DNA of 64,000 bases from assembly GCA_012934845.2 (NCBI GenBank), contig WNNJ02003839.1:124001-188000 (forward strand), in the 5' to 3' direction. Below are positions 33,912 to 42,872 of the stretch, piece after piece. The notes under the pieces were generated by a model. That model was not told the origin of the DNA. It saw only the letters and a program-made list of their open reading frames with translations, and made no database searches. The stretch's first letter is position 1. Every line of letters starts with the position of its first letter. This DNA is from Pomphorhynchus laevis. Its lineage: Eukaryota > Acanthocephala > Palaeacanthocephala > Echinorhynchida > Pomphorhynchidae. Made by a program: the position numbers and the translations under genes.

Positions 33912-36900
33912 ACAACAATAATTTATTTAAAGTGGCAAATACGTGTCACCCTCACGCTTACAAGTTCACTAACTATAAAACACAGCAAAAGTCATACAGA
34001 TAAATTTGTTAAATTGATCTTAACGTGATCAGATTTGGCGTTTGAAACACGGCATCGAGGTTGATTAACGTATATGAATGGGCCGATGATTCAACGAGAA
34101 AGGAGCAGCCACCAGAAAGGAGTGGAAACCAAAAGAGGTAGAGTAGTTTGGTACATGTAAAAGAATGGAATTACGGGAGCGCAAAGAACAGTAAACAAGA
34201 CGAAAATTGTCGATAAAATGAAGGTATGAAAAGTTACAAGGCGGAAAGCAATGATAAGAAGAAGACGAATTTGAACACGAGAATAAATTGTAGGCTAATC
34301 GATAGAAACAAGATGGTGGGATGTATGATCAAAACGACACGAGAATTCGGACGGCTGCGTTTACGGTGCGTTGTAGTGGAATAAAAGTGGATTTAGGTGA
34401 GTTGGAAAATATACTAATACATTAATCAAGTCTTGATAAAAGGAGAGAAGATATGAGAGGTGTATAAGAAGGGAAATCGAATTATCTACGAATTTGACGG
34501 AGGTTGCGGAGAATCAAGGTAGGTAAGCGTACTATATCTCTAACGACAGATTTAAGTGAAAGTCGGTTGTCGAAATGAAAGCCTAAGAAAACGAGATTGT
34601 CAACGATAGGAAAAATTGTAAAATTTAATGATACGGAGGGAGGTTCGAAGCCGAGGCGTCGAGGTAGGATCCACATAATTTTGGATTTATCAGGATTCAG
34701 AGAAAGGCGAAGGGAAGAAAGATGATTGGAAATTGAGACAAGACAGTCCGAAGCGGAAACACTAAGATCGTGAATACGATAAACAGGTGCATGAGCATAG
34801 ATGAGAATGTCATCAGCATATTGCATAACATGGAAGTTAAATTTATGAGAAATCGAAGACAAGTCACCGAGAAGAAGAGAGAAAAGCATAGGGCCTAATA
34901 CGGAGCCTTGTGGAACACCGGACTGAATGGACGAAGGATGGCAGAGAGAAGAGTTATAATAGACACGAAATGTACGGTTTGATAGATATTAAGAAAACCA
35001 TGATACAGTGGGTAAAGAGAAGCCATAATCATGACGAAGGCGATGGAGAAGAATCGAGTGATCGACGATGTCAAAAGCAGACGATAGATCAAGAGAAACT
35101 ATGATACTACATAATTTATGATTGCGCCAAATGAGTAAGTCATTATTAACTTTAGGACATGCAATTTTGGTAGAATGATTAGAGCGAAAAGCAGCTTGGA
35201 AGGGAGGAAACAAGTTGGAAGAAAATATATATGCATTTACTTATTTGAGAACAAGACGCTCAAGGAGTTTAGAGAGGGTTGGGAGAAGTGAAATTTATGA
35301 AGGGTGAGATAGATGAGCAGATATTTTTAAGCAAGTGAGTTGGAATTGGGTAAGAAGGAGATGTTTTATTATGTAATGACAGGAGAACCGAAGAAACTTC
35401 ATTAGACGAAACGGGGAGAAGGTGGAATAGCTTTGGAAGGGAATAATTCAAAGAGAAGATACAAGAGGCATATGGGTAGAAGAGAAAGTAAATTAGATAG
35501 CTTAGATTGTAGATAAGAAGAAAACTCATCAGGATTTATGTTACAAGGGGTAGATGATCTTGAAAGAATTGAGTTTAAGATTTTTCAATGAGATTTAGAG
35601 TTGGAAGATGACTCGAGTTGATTTCGCCAAAAGATAGTACGTTTAGTATGCATAAGAATTAGATGGGAACGGCGAAGAGAAAGATAGGAAATACAGAGAT
35701 TTTGAGTGAGTGAGTTTGGAGAACGCTTAAGAAAATGATTTAACAAACGAAAAAATGACGGAGTCGACGCTTAGAAAGACAACAGTCGGAATCGAACCAG
35801 GGAGCATAGCGCAATCGCTGAAAACGTCGGGATCGAATAGGCAGAAGTTGATTGAGGATCGACGTAAGTTTAGAATCAAACAGAATGTAGAGATCATCGG
35901 AAGAAAGATAGTTAAGTGAAAGCGAAATGAGTAAAGAATTGAGTAAGGCAGAACAGAGAATAGGGATATCGAGAAGTTTCCAAGGTCGACTTGGAGTAGC
36001 TAATGTTGGAAGCTGTGAAGGAGAATGAAGATGGGGACGAGTAAGAGTAAGAGTAACAATGAAATGATTCGACAAACCAGGGTCAGTAATTGACATGTGT
36101 GTATATTAATTGAAGCAGTTGAGAACAGCAATGATGTCGAGAGCACCGTCGAGAATATGAGTGAGGCTTGTTGAAAGTAATTTATAGTTAAAAGCAGTAA
36201 AAAGATTAGTTAGATGGATAGAGTCAGAGCCAGCTGGACGATCAAGACGAATGTTAAAGTCACCGAGAACAAAAGAAGGAGTATAATATCGTGAACATTG
36301 AGAACGAAGATCTGCAAGGTCGTTAAAGAACATACATGAGGGGACAATTGAACCTGAACGGTATACGATCACAAGTTGTAGAGGGAAATGAGTTGATAAT
36401 CTGCATATGAGTAATTCGAACGAAGTGTAACGGATGTTAGCGTTAATTTTACACAGATACGTTGGGTGACGATCAATACCATCAATACTACTATGGTTAG
36501 AAGCAGTAGATGTGGGAGAAGCAATTGGACGAGCTGATTCAAATAGAGAACAACCAGAGTGATATAGATGACAAATAGCAAGATCGTCAGAATCAGTGCC
36601 AGGATTTGTTAGTGCAGAGAATATCGATAGATAATTGATCGAAGATATCAAGGAGCGTATCAGCTTTATGAAGAATGGAGCGAGTGTTGAATAGACTAAG
36701 ACGCAAACAATGCTTAGGGGCGAGATCGACTAGCGAAGAAGACAAGGGGGAGATATGGGACGCCATCGAATTTTTGGCCTTGTGTATACAACGTGAGAAT
36801 TTCCGTTGATTTGACGTATTGATAAGGATGACTCGCCGTTTGTTTCACGTCGATGTTTCTCAATGCGAGCTAAATTGAGCTGGGCAATATCAGAAGGGGT

Positions 36901-38425
36901 GCGGTCAGGAAAGATATGACAAGTTGATGAAGTAGTAAGAAGTTTTAAACGTTGGCAGAGTACCGAATAGGCAGGTGAACTATGTCGGAAAACGAGTTTT
37001 AAGAGTGGATGACTGAGATGATTGGATTTAGTGGATTTGGTTAAACTAATAAAGGATACAGGAGCGATATTATTGAAGAGGGATGGGTTATCATCAGGAA
37101 GAATGGCTGCTAGTATAAACCTGAAAGCAGATACATCATTATCGAGGCGAGATTGTAGAGAAGCGAATTCGGAAAGATTTAAGTTTGATATGATAATACA
37201 GCGATCGTTCGAAGGAAAACGATTTTGTGGAAGTGATGGACGGACAGAGCTGGTAGGAATCGAGGCAGATGATCAGATATAAGTGGAAATGACAGGGGTG
37301 CTTGATAGAGAATTAATATCGGCTGGAGCAAGTGTGACAGGAGCGGGATGTTGAATCGTTTGATCAGAGATTTGACTGGAGATGATTTTGAAGGAAGGAT
37401 GTAAATTATTTGGAAGTGTTACGTGGGAGGTAGAGTAAGGAGAATTAAGATGGGTTGGGGCATGTGTGACAGGAGTGGAGTGTTGAATCAGTTGATCGGA
37501 ATTTTTACTGGAAATGATTTTGATGGAAGGATGTAGATTATTTGAAAGTGATACGTGGGAGGTAAATTTAAGATAATTAAGATAGGTTGGAGCATTTGTA
37601 ACAGGAGTGGAGTGTTGAATCGGTTGATCGGAGATGTTACTGGATATGATTTTTACGGAATGATGTAAATTATTGAGAAGTTATACGGGGGAGGTCGAGT
37701 AAGATGTACGTGAAGAGAATAAAGAAGTTTGAGATTTATTTAGATTGGGGGGAGGAATATGAAAGATGAGGTACGAAATGAAAAGCTTTACCGTTAGCAT
37801 TGTTAGAATGAGAAAGATTAATGGAAGTTTTGTACGTAGTTGAACGAGGAGTGTGTGAGAGAGTAGGTTCAATAATGGGATTATAAGATGCGAAGTCAGG
37901 TGTTAATGCGAGGGAAACATCTAAAACAGCATTGGTCCGAGTGGTCGTGTGTGATACAGGAGTAGAGGAGCAGGATAACTGTAGTAGTCGTACTGATGTA
38001 CAAAAACCGCAAGTGAAATGTTTACGTTTATACACCGAGTGGTCGGATATTTTAACACAAACAAGTGTCCATACATCGCAATCTTTGGAATCCCATCCAA
38101 CTTCAAAACTCGTATAACCATCATTGCATTCCGATGTTGGAGATGCTTGATCAGAAACAAGGATCTGAGATCGCGCTTTTTTAGGCATGACTTTTTATCG
38201 AGAGAATGAGCTCCATCCGCGAGCGTAGCGAGCGGAACTGACAGGAATAATCTGGAACTGACAGGAATAATCTGGAACTGACAGGAATAATCTGGAACTG
38301 ACAGGAATAATCTGGAACTGACAGGAATAATCTGGAACTGACAGGAATAATCTGGAACTGACAGGAATAATCTGGAACTGACAGGAATAATCTGGAACTG
38401 ACAGGAATAATCTTGAATGTATGTT
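33912..38425 (-). mobile_element. CR1-like LINE copy D, full length but decayed
   Basis: Runs from the 20-bp units (38234-38413) through ORF1 (ATG at 38188, MPKKARSQILVSD, Cys finger as in copy A), ORF2 endonuclease (about 36770-36110, with SFVLGDFNIRLDRP; then SITDPGLSNHFIV at 36096), RT (SLDLSSAFDIVDHS at about 35100; MQYADDILIYAHAP and RLSLNPDKSKIMWILPRR at 34889-34482) and the C-terminus, to the 3' end CACTTTAAATAAATTATTGTT at 33912. Many frameshifts. SDH of the endonuclease is SNH in this copy. Structure and length match copy A, which gives confidence in the element's limits. Confidence 0.87.
38234..38413 (-). repeat. 20-bp tandem units in the 5' UTR of LINE copy D (9 copies)
   Basis: Nine head-to-tail units GGAACTGACAGGAATAATCT, almost without variation, directly upstream of ORF1 of copy D. 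Both this array and the one in copy A follow GCGAGCGTAGCGAGC and end at GAATGTNTGTTTA, so the array sits at the same place in both copies. Confidence 0.93.
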
Positions 38426-38429
38426 TATT

Positions 38430-38512
38430 ATATCCAAACTTTTTTAATCTAATCCGTTTTTCATGGGTTTGTAAAAGTCGCTTGGTTTATTCAGCAATAT
38501 GTTGAGGAAGTA
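38430..38512 (+). mobile_element. Short fragment of the type III LINE
   Basis: CATGGGTTTGTAAAAGTCGCTTGG followed by TTTATTCAGCAAT matches 24350-24400 at most positions (HRFVKS / HGFVKV in translation). Only about 80 bp remain, just beyond the 5' end of CR1 copy D. Confidence 0.6.
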
Positions 38513-38915
38513 GATTTATTTATAACAAGAATAAAAAAAAACAAATGAAGAAAAGCGGAAACAGTCTAAAACATATATTTATAAACATATACTCGATGCC
38601 AAGGAATTCGACTAGCCTCTATGCATACGATTGCAGCTCTTGTTATAATAAATCCAAATTTTGAGCGAAGCAAATGAATGCATTCGCTATAAGGGATATC
38701 TCATTTTATGGATTGAATCATTACAATTCTTTTGAGAATAGATTGTGCGGAAGAGCTTAGTTCGCCTGTTGTTGAGATCATTAACGTACAAAAAATGTCT
38801 AATTCAATCAAGGCTACTAGCTCGCCGTACTCCTGCGTTATCCTAGATTCATGATATCAATAAGGATCATAGTCAGCATTTCTTGAGGAGGAGGATGCCA
38901 AATTACTAAATGTAC

Positions 38916-40163
38916 AATAATACAAATTTATTTAATGTGGCAAATGCGTACAAGCTGTACGCTTACAAGTCCACAAACAAAAATGAGAAAGTCAAGCAGT
39001 TAAATTGTTCAGATGGGATCGGATTTGTCGTTTGAAGCACTGCAGGGAAGTTGATTGGCGTATATGAATGGGCAGATGATTCCACGATAGAGAAGCAGCC
39101 ACCAGGAAGGAGCGGAGTCCAAAGGAGGTAGAGTAGTTTGGGACATGTAAAAGAAGGGAATTACAGGAACGCAAGGAACAGTAAACAAGACGGGAATTAT
39201 CAAGAAAAGGAAGGTTGAGAAATGAAGGGGTATGAAAAGTTACAAGGCGGAAAGCAACGATAAGAAGACGAATTTGAACACGACAATAAATTGTAGGCAA
39301 ATCGAGAGAAGCAAGATGGTAGGATGTGTGATCAAAACGACGAAGACGGAGGAGAATTCGGACAGCTGCGTTGACGATGCGTTGTAGGGGAAGAAGAGTG
39401 GATTTAGGTGAGTTGGAAAATAGACTAAGACAATAATCGAGTCTAGAAAAAAGGAGAGATGATATGAGAGTCATACAAGAAGGGAAATCGATCAATCTAC
39501 GAACTTGACGGAGGTTGCGGAGTATCAAGGTAGATGAGCGTACTTTATCTCTAACGAAAGGTTTAAGTGAAAGTCGGTTGTCAAAATGGAAGCCTAGGAA
39601 AACGAGATTATCAACGATAGGAAGAATTGTAGAATTTAATGATACGGAGGGAGGTTCGAAGCCGAGGCGTCGAGGTAGGATCCACATAATTTTGGATTTA
39701 TCAGGATTCAGAGAAAGGCGAAGGGAAGAAAGATGATTGGAAATTGAGACAAGACAGTCGGAAGCAGAAACACTAAGATCGCGAATACGATAAACAGGTG
39801 CATGAGCATAGATGAGAATGTCATCAGCATATTGCATAACATGGAAGTTAAATTTATGAGAAATCGAAGACAAATCACCAAGAAGAAGAGAGAAAAGTAT
39901 AGGGCCTAATACGGAGCCTTGCGGAACACCGGACGGAATGGACGAAGGATGGGAGAGAGAAGAGTTAGAATATACGCGAAATGTACGGTTTGATAGATAT
40001 GAAGAAAACCATGATACAGTGGGTAAAGAGAAGCCATAATCATGACGAAGGCGATGGAGAAGAATCGAGTGATCGACGATGTCAAAAGCAGACGATAGAT
40101 CAAGAGAAACTATGACACTACATAATTTATGATCGCGCGATATGAGTAAGTCGTTATAAACTT
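38916..40163 (-). mobile_element. CR1-like LINE copy E, 5'-truncated, RT frame intact, nested in R2-like copy 4
   Basis: The LINE body runs from an AATAATAC tail (38916) to the truncation point at 40163. It is flanked by an imperfect 9-base duplication: TAAATGTAC (38907-38915) and TAAATGTCC (40164-40172). The insertion lies inside the endonuclease codons of the R2-like remnant. The RT frame has no stop, so this is one of the younger copies. Confidence 0.87.
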
Positions 40164-40209
40164 TAAATGTCCATAAGGTATCAAACCGTATTATTTTGGA
40201 AAAGACCAT
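38992..40209 (-). CDS. CR1-like LINE RT, open frame (copy E, 405 codons)
   Basis: The first ~15 codons (MVFSKIIRFDTLWTF) are read from the R2-like flank and are not part of the protein. From KVYNDLLISRDHK onward it is the CR1-like RT: SLDLSSAFDIVDHS, SGVPQGSVLGPILFSLLLGD, catalytic MQYADDILIYAHAP, RLSLNPDKSKIMWILPRR, FLGFHFDNRLSLKP, then the C-terminal SFLVAASLSWNHLPIHIR and FKRQIRSHLNNLTA. All RT active-site residues in the retained part are present. The endonuclease and the N-terminal fingers of the RT are missing, so it cannot act alone. Confidence 0.85.
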   Translation of the reverse strand: MVFSKIIRFDTLWTFKVYNDLLISRDHKLCSVIVSLDLSSAFDIVDHSILLHRLRHDYGFSLPTVSWFSSYLSNRTFRVYSNSSLSHPSSIPSGVPQGSVLGPILFSLLLGDLSSISHKFNFHVMQYADDILIYAHAPVYRIRDLSVSASDCLVSISNHLSSLRLSLNPDKSKIMWILPRRLGFEPPSVSLNSTILPIVDNLVFLGFHFDNRLSLKPFVRDKVRSSTLILRNLRQVRRLIDFPSCMTLISSLLFSRLDYCLSLFSNSPKSTLLPLQRIVNAAVRILLRLRRFDHTSYHLASLDLPTIYCRVQIRLLIVAFRLVTFHTPSFLNLPFLDNSRLVYCSLRSCNSLLLHVPNYSTSFGLRSFLVAASLSWNHLPIHIRQSTSLQCFKRQIRSHLNNLTA

Positions 40210-40560
40210 GTCATGCTACATCAGCTCTCGCTTCTTTATCATGGGTCGTTGATTTATTTTCGAATTCGAACCTGTTAGGTATTTGTTGTAGCACTGGTTC
40301 CAGCGTTACCAAATTAGATACACTATCCAGCTCACATGCTAATAAATCCCTAACCATGTTGTGCCGAATTGTTAGAATGTTCCTAGTCTGGCAAGCGAAT
40401 CTTGCCAGAATATGGCACACATGAATATTTTATACCCATTCCACTATGAGATAAAGGCATTAACATACTCGTTTTTACATTTTGCTAAATGGTGATTGCG
40501 GTTATTTCTGGAATAAACTTTTAAAGTAGATAATCTTTTAGTATCATATAATTATTGCTA

Positions 40561-41082
40561 AGTAGACGAACGTGCACCAACGATAGTGCATCAACGATCG
40601 TGCACCAACGTAGGTATTGGATCAGTGTCTGATAAAGTCCACCAACACTGAAATGTAACGTACTGGTGTTGAATTATATTATAGACAGGATAAAAGTAGC
40701 GTATAGAATAAAAAATAGTCATCAAAATTTTAATGGTAACAATCACCGCACAGGTATATCAACTTAAAATTAAGAAACAAACTATAGATGACTAACTTGA
40801 TAATAGTAATCGTTAAGATTGAAGGTAATACCTTGCCCTACCAACGCTGATTTAATTTGAAATCAGGAATGATTTCAATTAAATTTGCAAATAAATTTTC
40901 ATTAAATTCAAATTTCAATAAAGCAGACGAGTCCGGTGATCGTCAGAAAGACCCAAACGTGAAACGTTGGTATTGGATCAGTGTCTGATAAAGTCCACCA
41001 ACACTGAAATGTAACGTACTTATGTTGGCTTATAAATATGATTAAACAGCGTGCAGAATAAAAAAATAGTCATCAAAATTTC
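40561..41082 (+). repeat. Direct repeat, period about 356 bp, with a hammerhead-like motif
   Basis: GGTATTGGATCAGTGTCTGA begins at 40613 and again at 40969. Similarity continues through AAAGTCCACCAACACTGAAATG and resumes at GAATAAAAAATAGTCATC. The first copy is preceded by three GTGCACCAACGAT-like units. Each copy has CTGATAA, then GAAA 21 bases on, then GTA-ACG-TAC. The pattern is reminiscent of a type I hammerhead ribozyme with G8 replaced. A simple hairpin CAGTGT/ACACTG is an equally possible fold. The MULE interrupts the end of the second copy. Confidence 0.55.
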
Positions 41083-41113
41083 GGCTGGGTCCATTTTTCA
41101 CATTATGTGAAAA

Positions 41114-41956
41114 ATGGTCCTTTTTTCACATAAATTTTTTACCCCTAAAATGAAAATAAATCTCACTGGAAAAATAATAAAGAGCAATAGAGGAGGTGAT
41201 AAAATAGCTTATGAAGGCTATTTCTACAATTACACAAAGACCGAGTTGGGCAAGAAGCATTGGCGCTGCAATAAGCGAGGGTGTAACTCAATATTGAAGA
41301 CGGATATTGGGAATGTATTGTGGGATGTAGTAGGTGTTCATAACCATCTAAGAGATGAAGTTAAATATCATCGAACACTTCTCAAAGAAAAAATAAGGAC
41401 CAGGGCTTTGAATTCAAACGAATCATCGAGGAATGTAGTCCTAAATGTTATAAAGGATAATCAAACTATAAAGGTTCCTCTAAATTTGAAGAAACTTAAT
41501 AGCTATGTAACAGATGAAAGAAGGAAAAACAACTTTACAACAGTAAAAGATTACGACATTCCTTTGGAGCTCCAAACTACTACAGATAATAAGAAGTTTT
41601 TATTTTTTGATAGTGGAGTTAAAGATAAGGATAGGGTCGTAATCTTTACAACTGAAGCAAACATCTCTCATCTTGAAATATCAAACATTCTACTTTGCGA
41701 TGGAACATTTAAGACAGCCCCTTCAACATTTGAACAGTTATTTACTATTCAGATAAAGGTTAGGGGAACGTTTTTGCCTGTGATGTACTGTTTCATGAAA
41801 AATAGAAGAGAGGAATCGTATGACAAAATATTTGGTTGGATAAAAACAAACTACCCAAAGGTTACTAGTAGTCAGAAATTTATCATTATCGATTTTGAAT
41901 TGGCAAGTTATAACTCCTTACATTCTCATTTCGATAATTCTACATTATATGGATGA
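41114..41956 (+). CDS. MULE transposase, FLYWCH zinc finger and first catalytic part (280 codons)
   Basis: Residues about 18-75 form a FLYWCH-type finger (GYFYNY, HWRCNKRGCNS, VVGVHNH), a DNA-binding module common in animal MULEs. Residues about 190-270 are the start of the MULE transposase domain: LLCDGTFKTAPSTFEQLFTI (first catalytic Asp), LPVMYCFMKNRREESYDKIF and IIIDFELASYNSL (second Asp). The true start may be the internal Met in KMKINLTGK at about residue 12, since the first codons overlap the TIR. The frame ends prematurely at 41956. Confidence 0.85.
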   Translation: MVLFSHKFFTPKMKINLTGKIIKSNRGGDKIAYEGYFYNYTKTELGKKHWRCNKRGCNSILKTDIGNVLWDVVGVHNHLRDEVKYHRTLLKEKIRTRALNSNESSRNVVLNVIKDNQTIKVPLNLKKLNSYVTDERRKNNFTTVKDYDIPLELQTTTDNKKFLFFDSGVKDKDRVVIFTTEANISHLEISNILLCDGTFKTAPSTFEQLFTIQIKVRGTFLPVMYCFMKNRREESYDKIFGWIKTNYPKVTSSQKFIIIDFELASYNSLHSHFDNSTLYG

Positions 41957-41995
41957 CTCTTTCATCTTGATCAAATTGTTTGGTGAAGAGTTCAG

Positions 41996-42511
41996 ATGTT
42001 GAATTTTTCTAAGGAGTTCATCAATAATCCTCAAACAAAGCTTCTAGTTAAGATGATACTTGCATTATCCTTTGTCCCGCCGTCTGACGTGTTTATTGTG
42101 GCTGCAAGGTTAAAGAATTATATAATCGAAGAAATATCTTTGGATGTTTTAATGCTTTTTGAATGGTTTCAGGGTGAATATCTATCGAATGAAACTTGTA
42201 ACAAAAAGATATCATTTTGGAATGTTTACGAGAGAACAGAGATGAATATTCCCAGAACCACCAACTCTCTTGAAGGTTACCATAGGCATCTAAATAGCTT
42301 GATTGATAGTAAACAGAGTTCTATAATTCCAATTCTAAATGAACTAAAAAATGAACAGTTAATCGTGGATAACAAGATTTTACTACTTCTTCATGAAGAT
42401 ATAAAAATACCCGAAGATCCCGTGAAATCCCTTTTGGCTTCCTACAAGTTGCTTCCAAGTATAGATTATCTCAAGCATATTGCTCCGAATTTTCATTGGA
42501 AACTTGACTAA
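41996..42511 (+). CDS. MULE transposase, C-terminal part (171 codons)
   Basis: Continues the transposase after the break: NNPQTKLLVKMILALSFVPP, VLMLFEWFQGEYL, ISFWNVYERTEMNIPRTTNSLEGYHRHLNSL. The last stretch is the conserved R-T-x-N-x-x-E segment of MULE transposases, which includes the third catalytic acidic residue. LFHLDQIVW can be read just upstream in the joining region (about 41957-41985). With one frameshift and one stop, this copy cannot make a full transposase. Confidence 0.82.
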   Translation: MLNFSKEFINNPQTKLLVKMILALSFVPPSDVFIVAARLKNYIIEEISLDVLMLFEWFQGEYLSNETCNKKISFWNVYERTEMNIPRTTNSLEGYHRHLNSLIDSKQSSIIPILNELKNEQLIVDNKILLLLHEDIKIPEDPVKSLLASYKLLPSIDYLKHIAPNFHWKLD

Positions 42512-42601
42512 TAAAATTTTATTTAATTTTTTTACCCCTGTTTTTCATATGTGAAAAAAGGAAGGACCATTTTTCACATAATGTAAAAAATGGTCCTAAC
42601 G

Positions 42602-42872
42602 CAAAATTTCAATAGAGTTGATAATATTATTGGGACAAATTGTTAACTGGTAAGTGCTTTTGAAACAATTGTCTAAATTTAGGAGATGCCTCAATAAAAC
42701 ACATTTATTCTTATATTTTGCTAGAAACTGCTAGAAAAATACATTTTGTTTCTGATGATGATAACAGCTAGCGAAATGTAAAAATAAATTAGTTCTTTGT
42801 TGTAAATTATAAAAGGATTAATATAGTTATTTTTAATTAACTACAATATTTATTAATATTTTAGAGCATTCA
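42602..42872 (+). promoter_or_regulatory. Upstream region of the TatD gene, with a possible splice acceptor before the ATG
   Basis: Starts with the second MULE target duplication. AATATTTTAG at 42857-42866 precedes the ATG (42873) by six bases and looks like a 3' splice site, so the 5' UTR may be spliced or receive a trans-spliced leader. The MULE ends only 271 bp before the start codon. Confidence 0.35.

Larger units (their letters stand above)
38590..40430 (-). mobile_element. R2-like LINE copy 4, split in two by CR1 copy E
   Basis: Right part (40430-40164): ILTIRHNMVRDLLA, VTLEPVLQQIPNRFEFE, EARADVA, ending at YLMDI, i.e. inside the endonuclease motif that reads FMDVAIFN in copy 1. Left part (about 38915-38590): continues with SNLASSSSR, YHESR, STTGELSSSAQSILKRI and TRAAIVCIEASRIPWH, matching the C-terminus of copy 1 (YHESR, ARSTSMCLRSPR). 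The intervening 1.25 kb is a CR1-like LINE. Stops are present in both parts. Confidence 0.83.
41083..42601 (+). mobile_element. Mutator-like DNA transposon (MULE) with FLYWCH finger, palindromic TIRs and 9-bp TSD
   Basis: A 1,519-bp element flanked by an exact 9-bp target duplication CAAAATTTC (41074-41082 and 42602-42610). The ends are inverted repeats of about 45 bp: left GGCTGGGTCCATTTTTCAC, right (reversed) CGTTAGGACCATTTTTTAC. Each end is itself nearly palindromic (CCATTTTTCACAT / ATGTGAAAAATGG). The transposase is encoded in two plus-strand frames separated by one frameshift and one stop at 41954-41996. 9-bp duplications are characteristic of Mutator-like elements. It inserted into the second unit of the 356-bp direct repeat. 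Confidence 0.92.

Noticed and set aside
40921-40960. GACGAGTCC...CAGAAAG as a hammerhead core
   Set aside because: The stretch resembles CTGANGA...GAAA, but the bases that should form stem II do not pair. The better candidate is the neighbouring CTGATAA motif.
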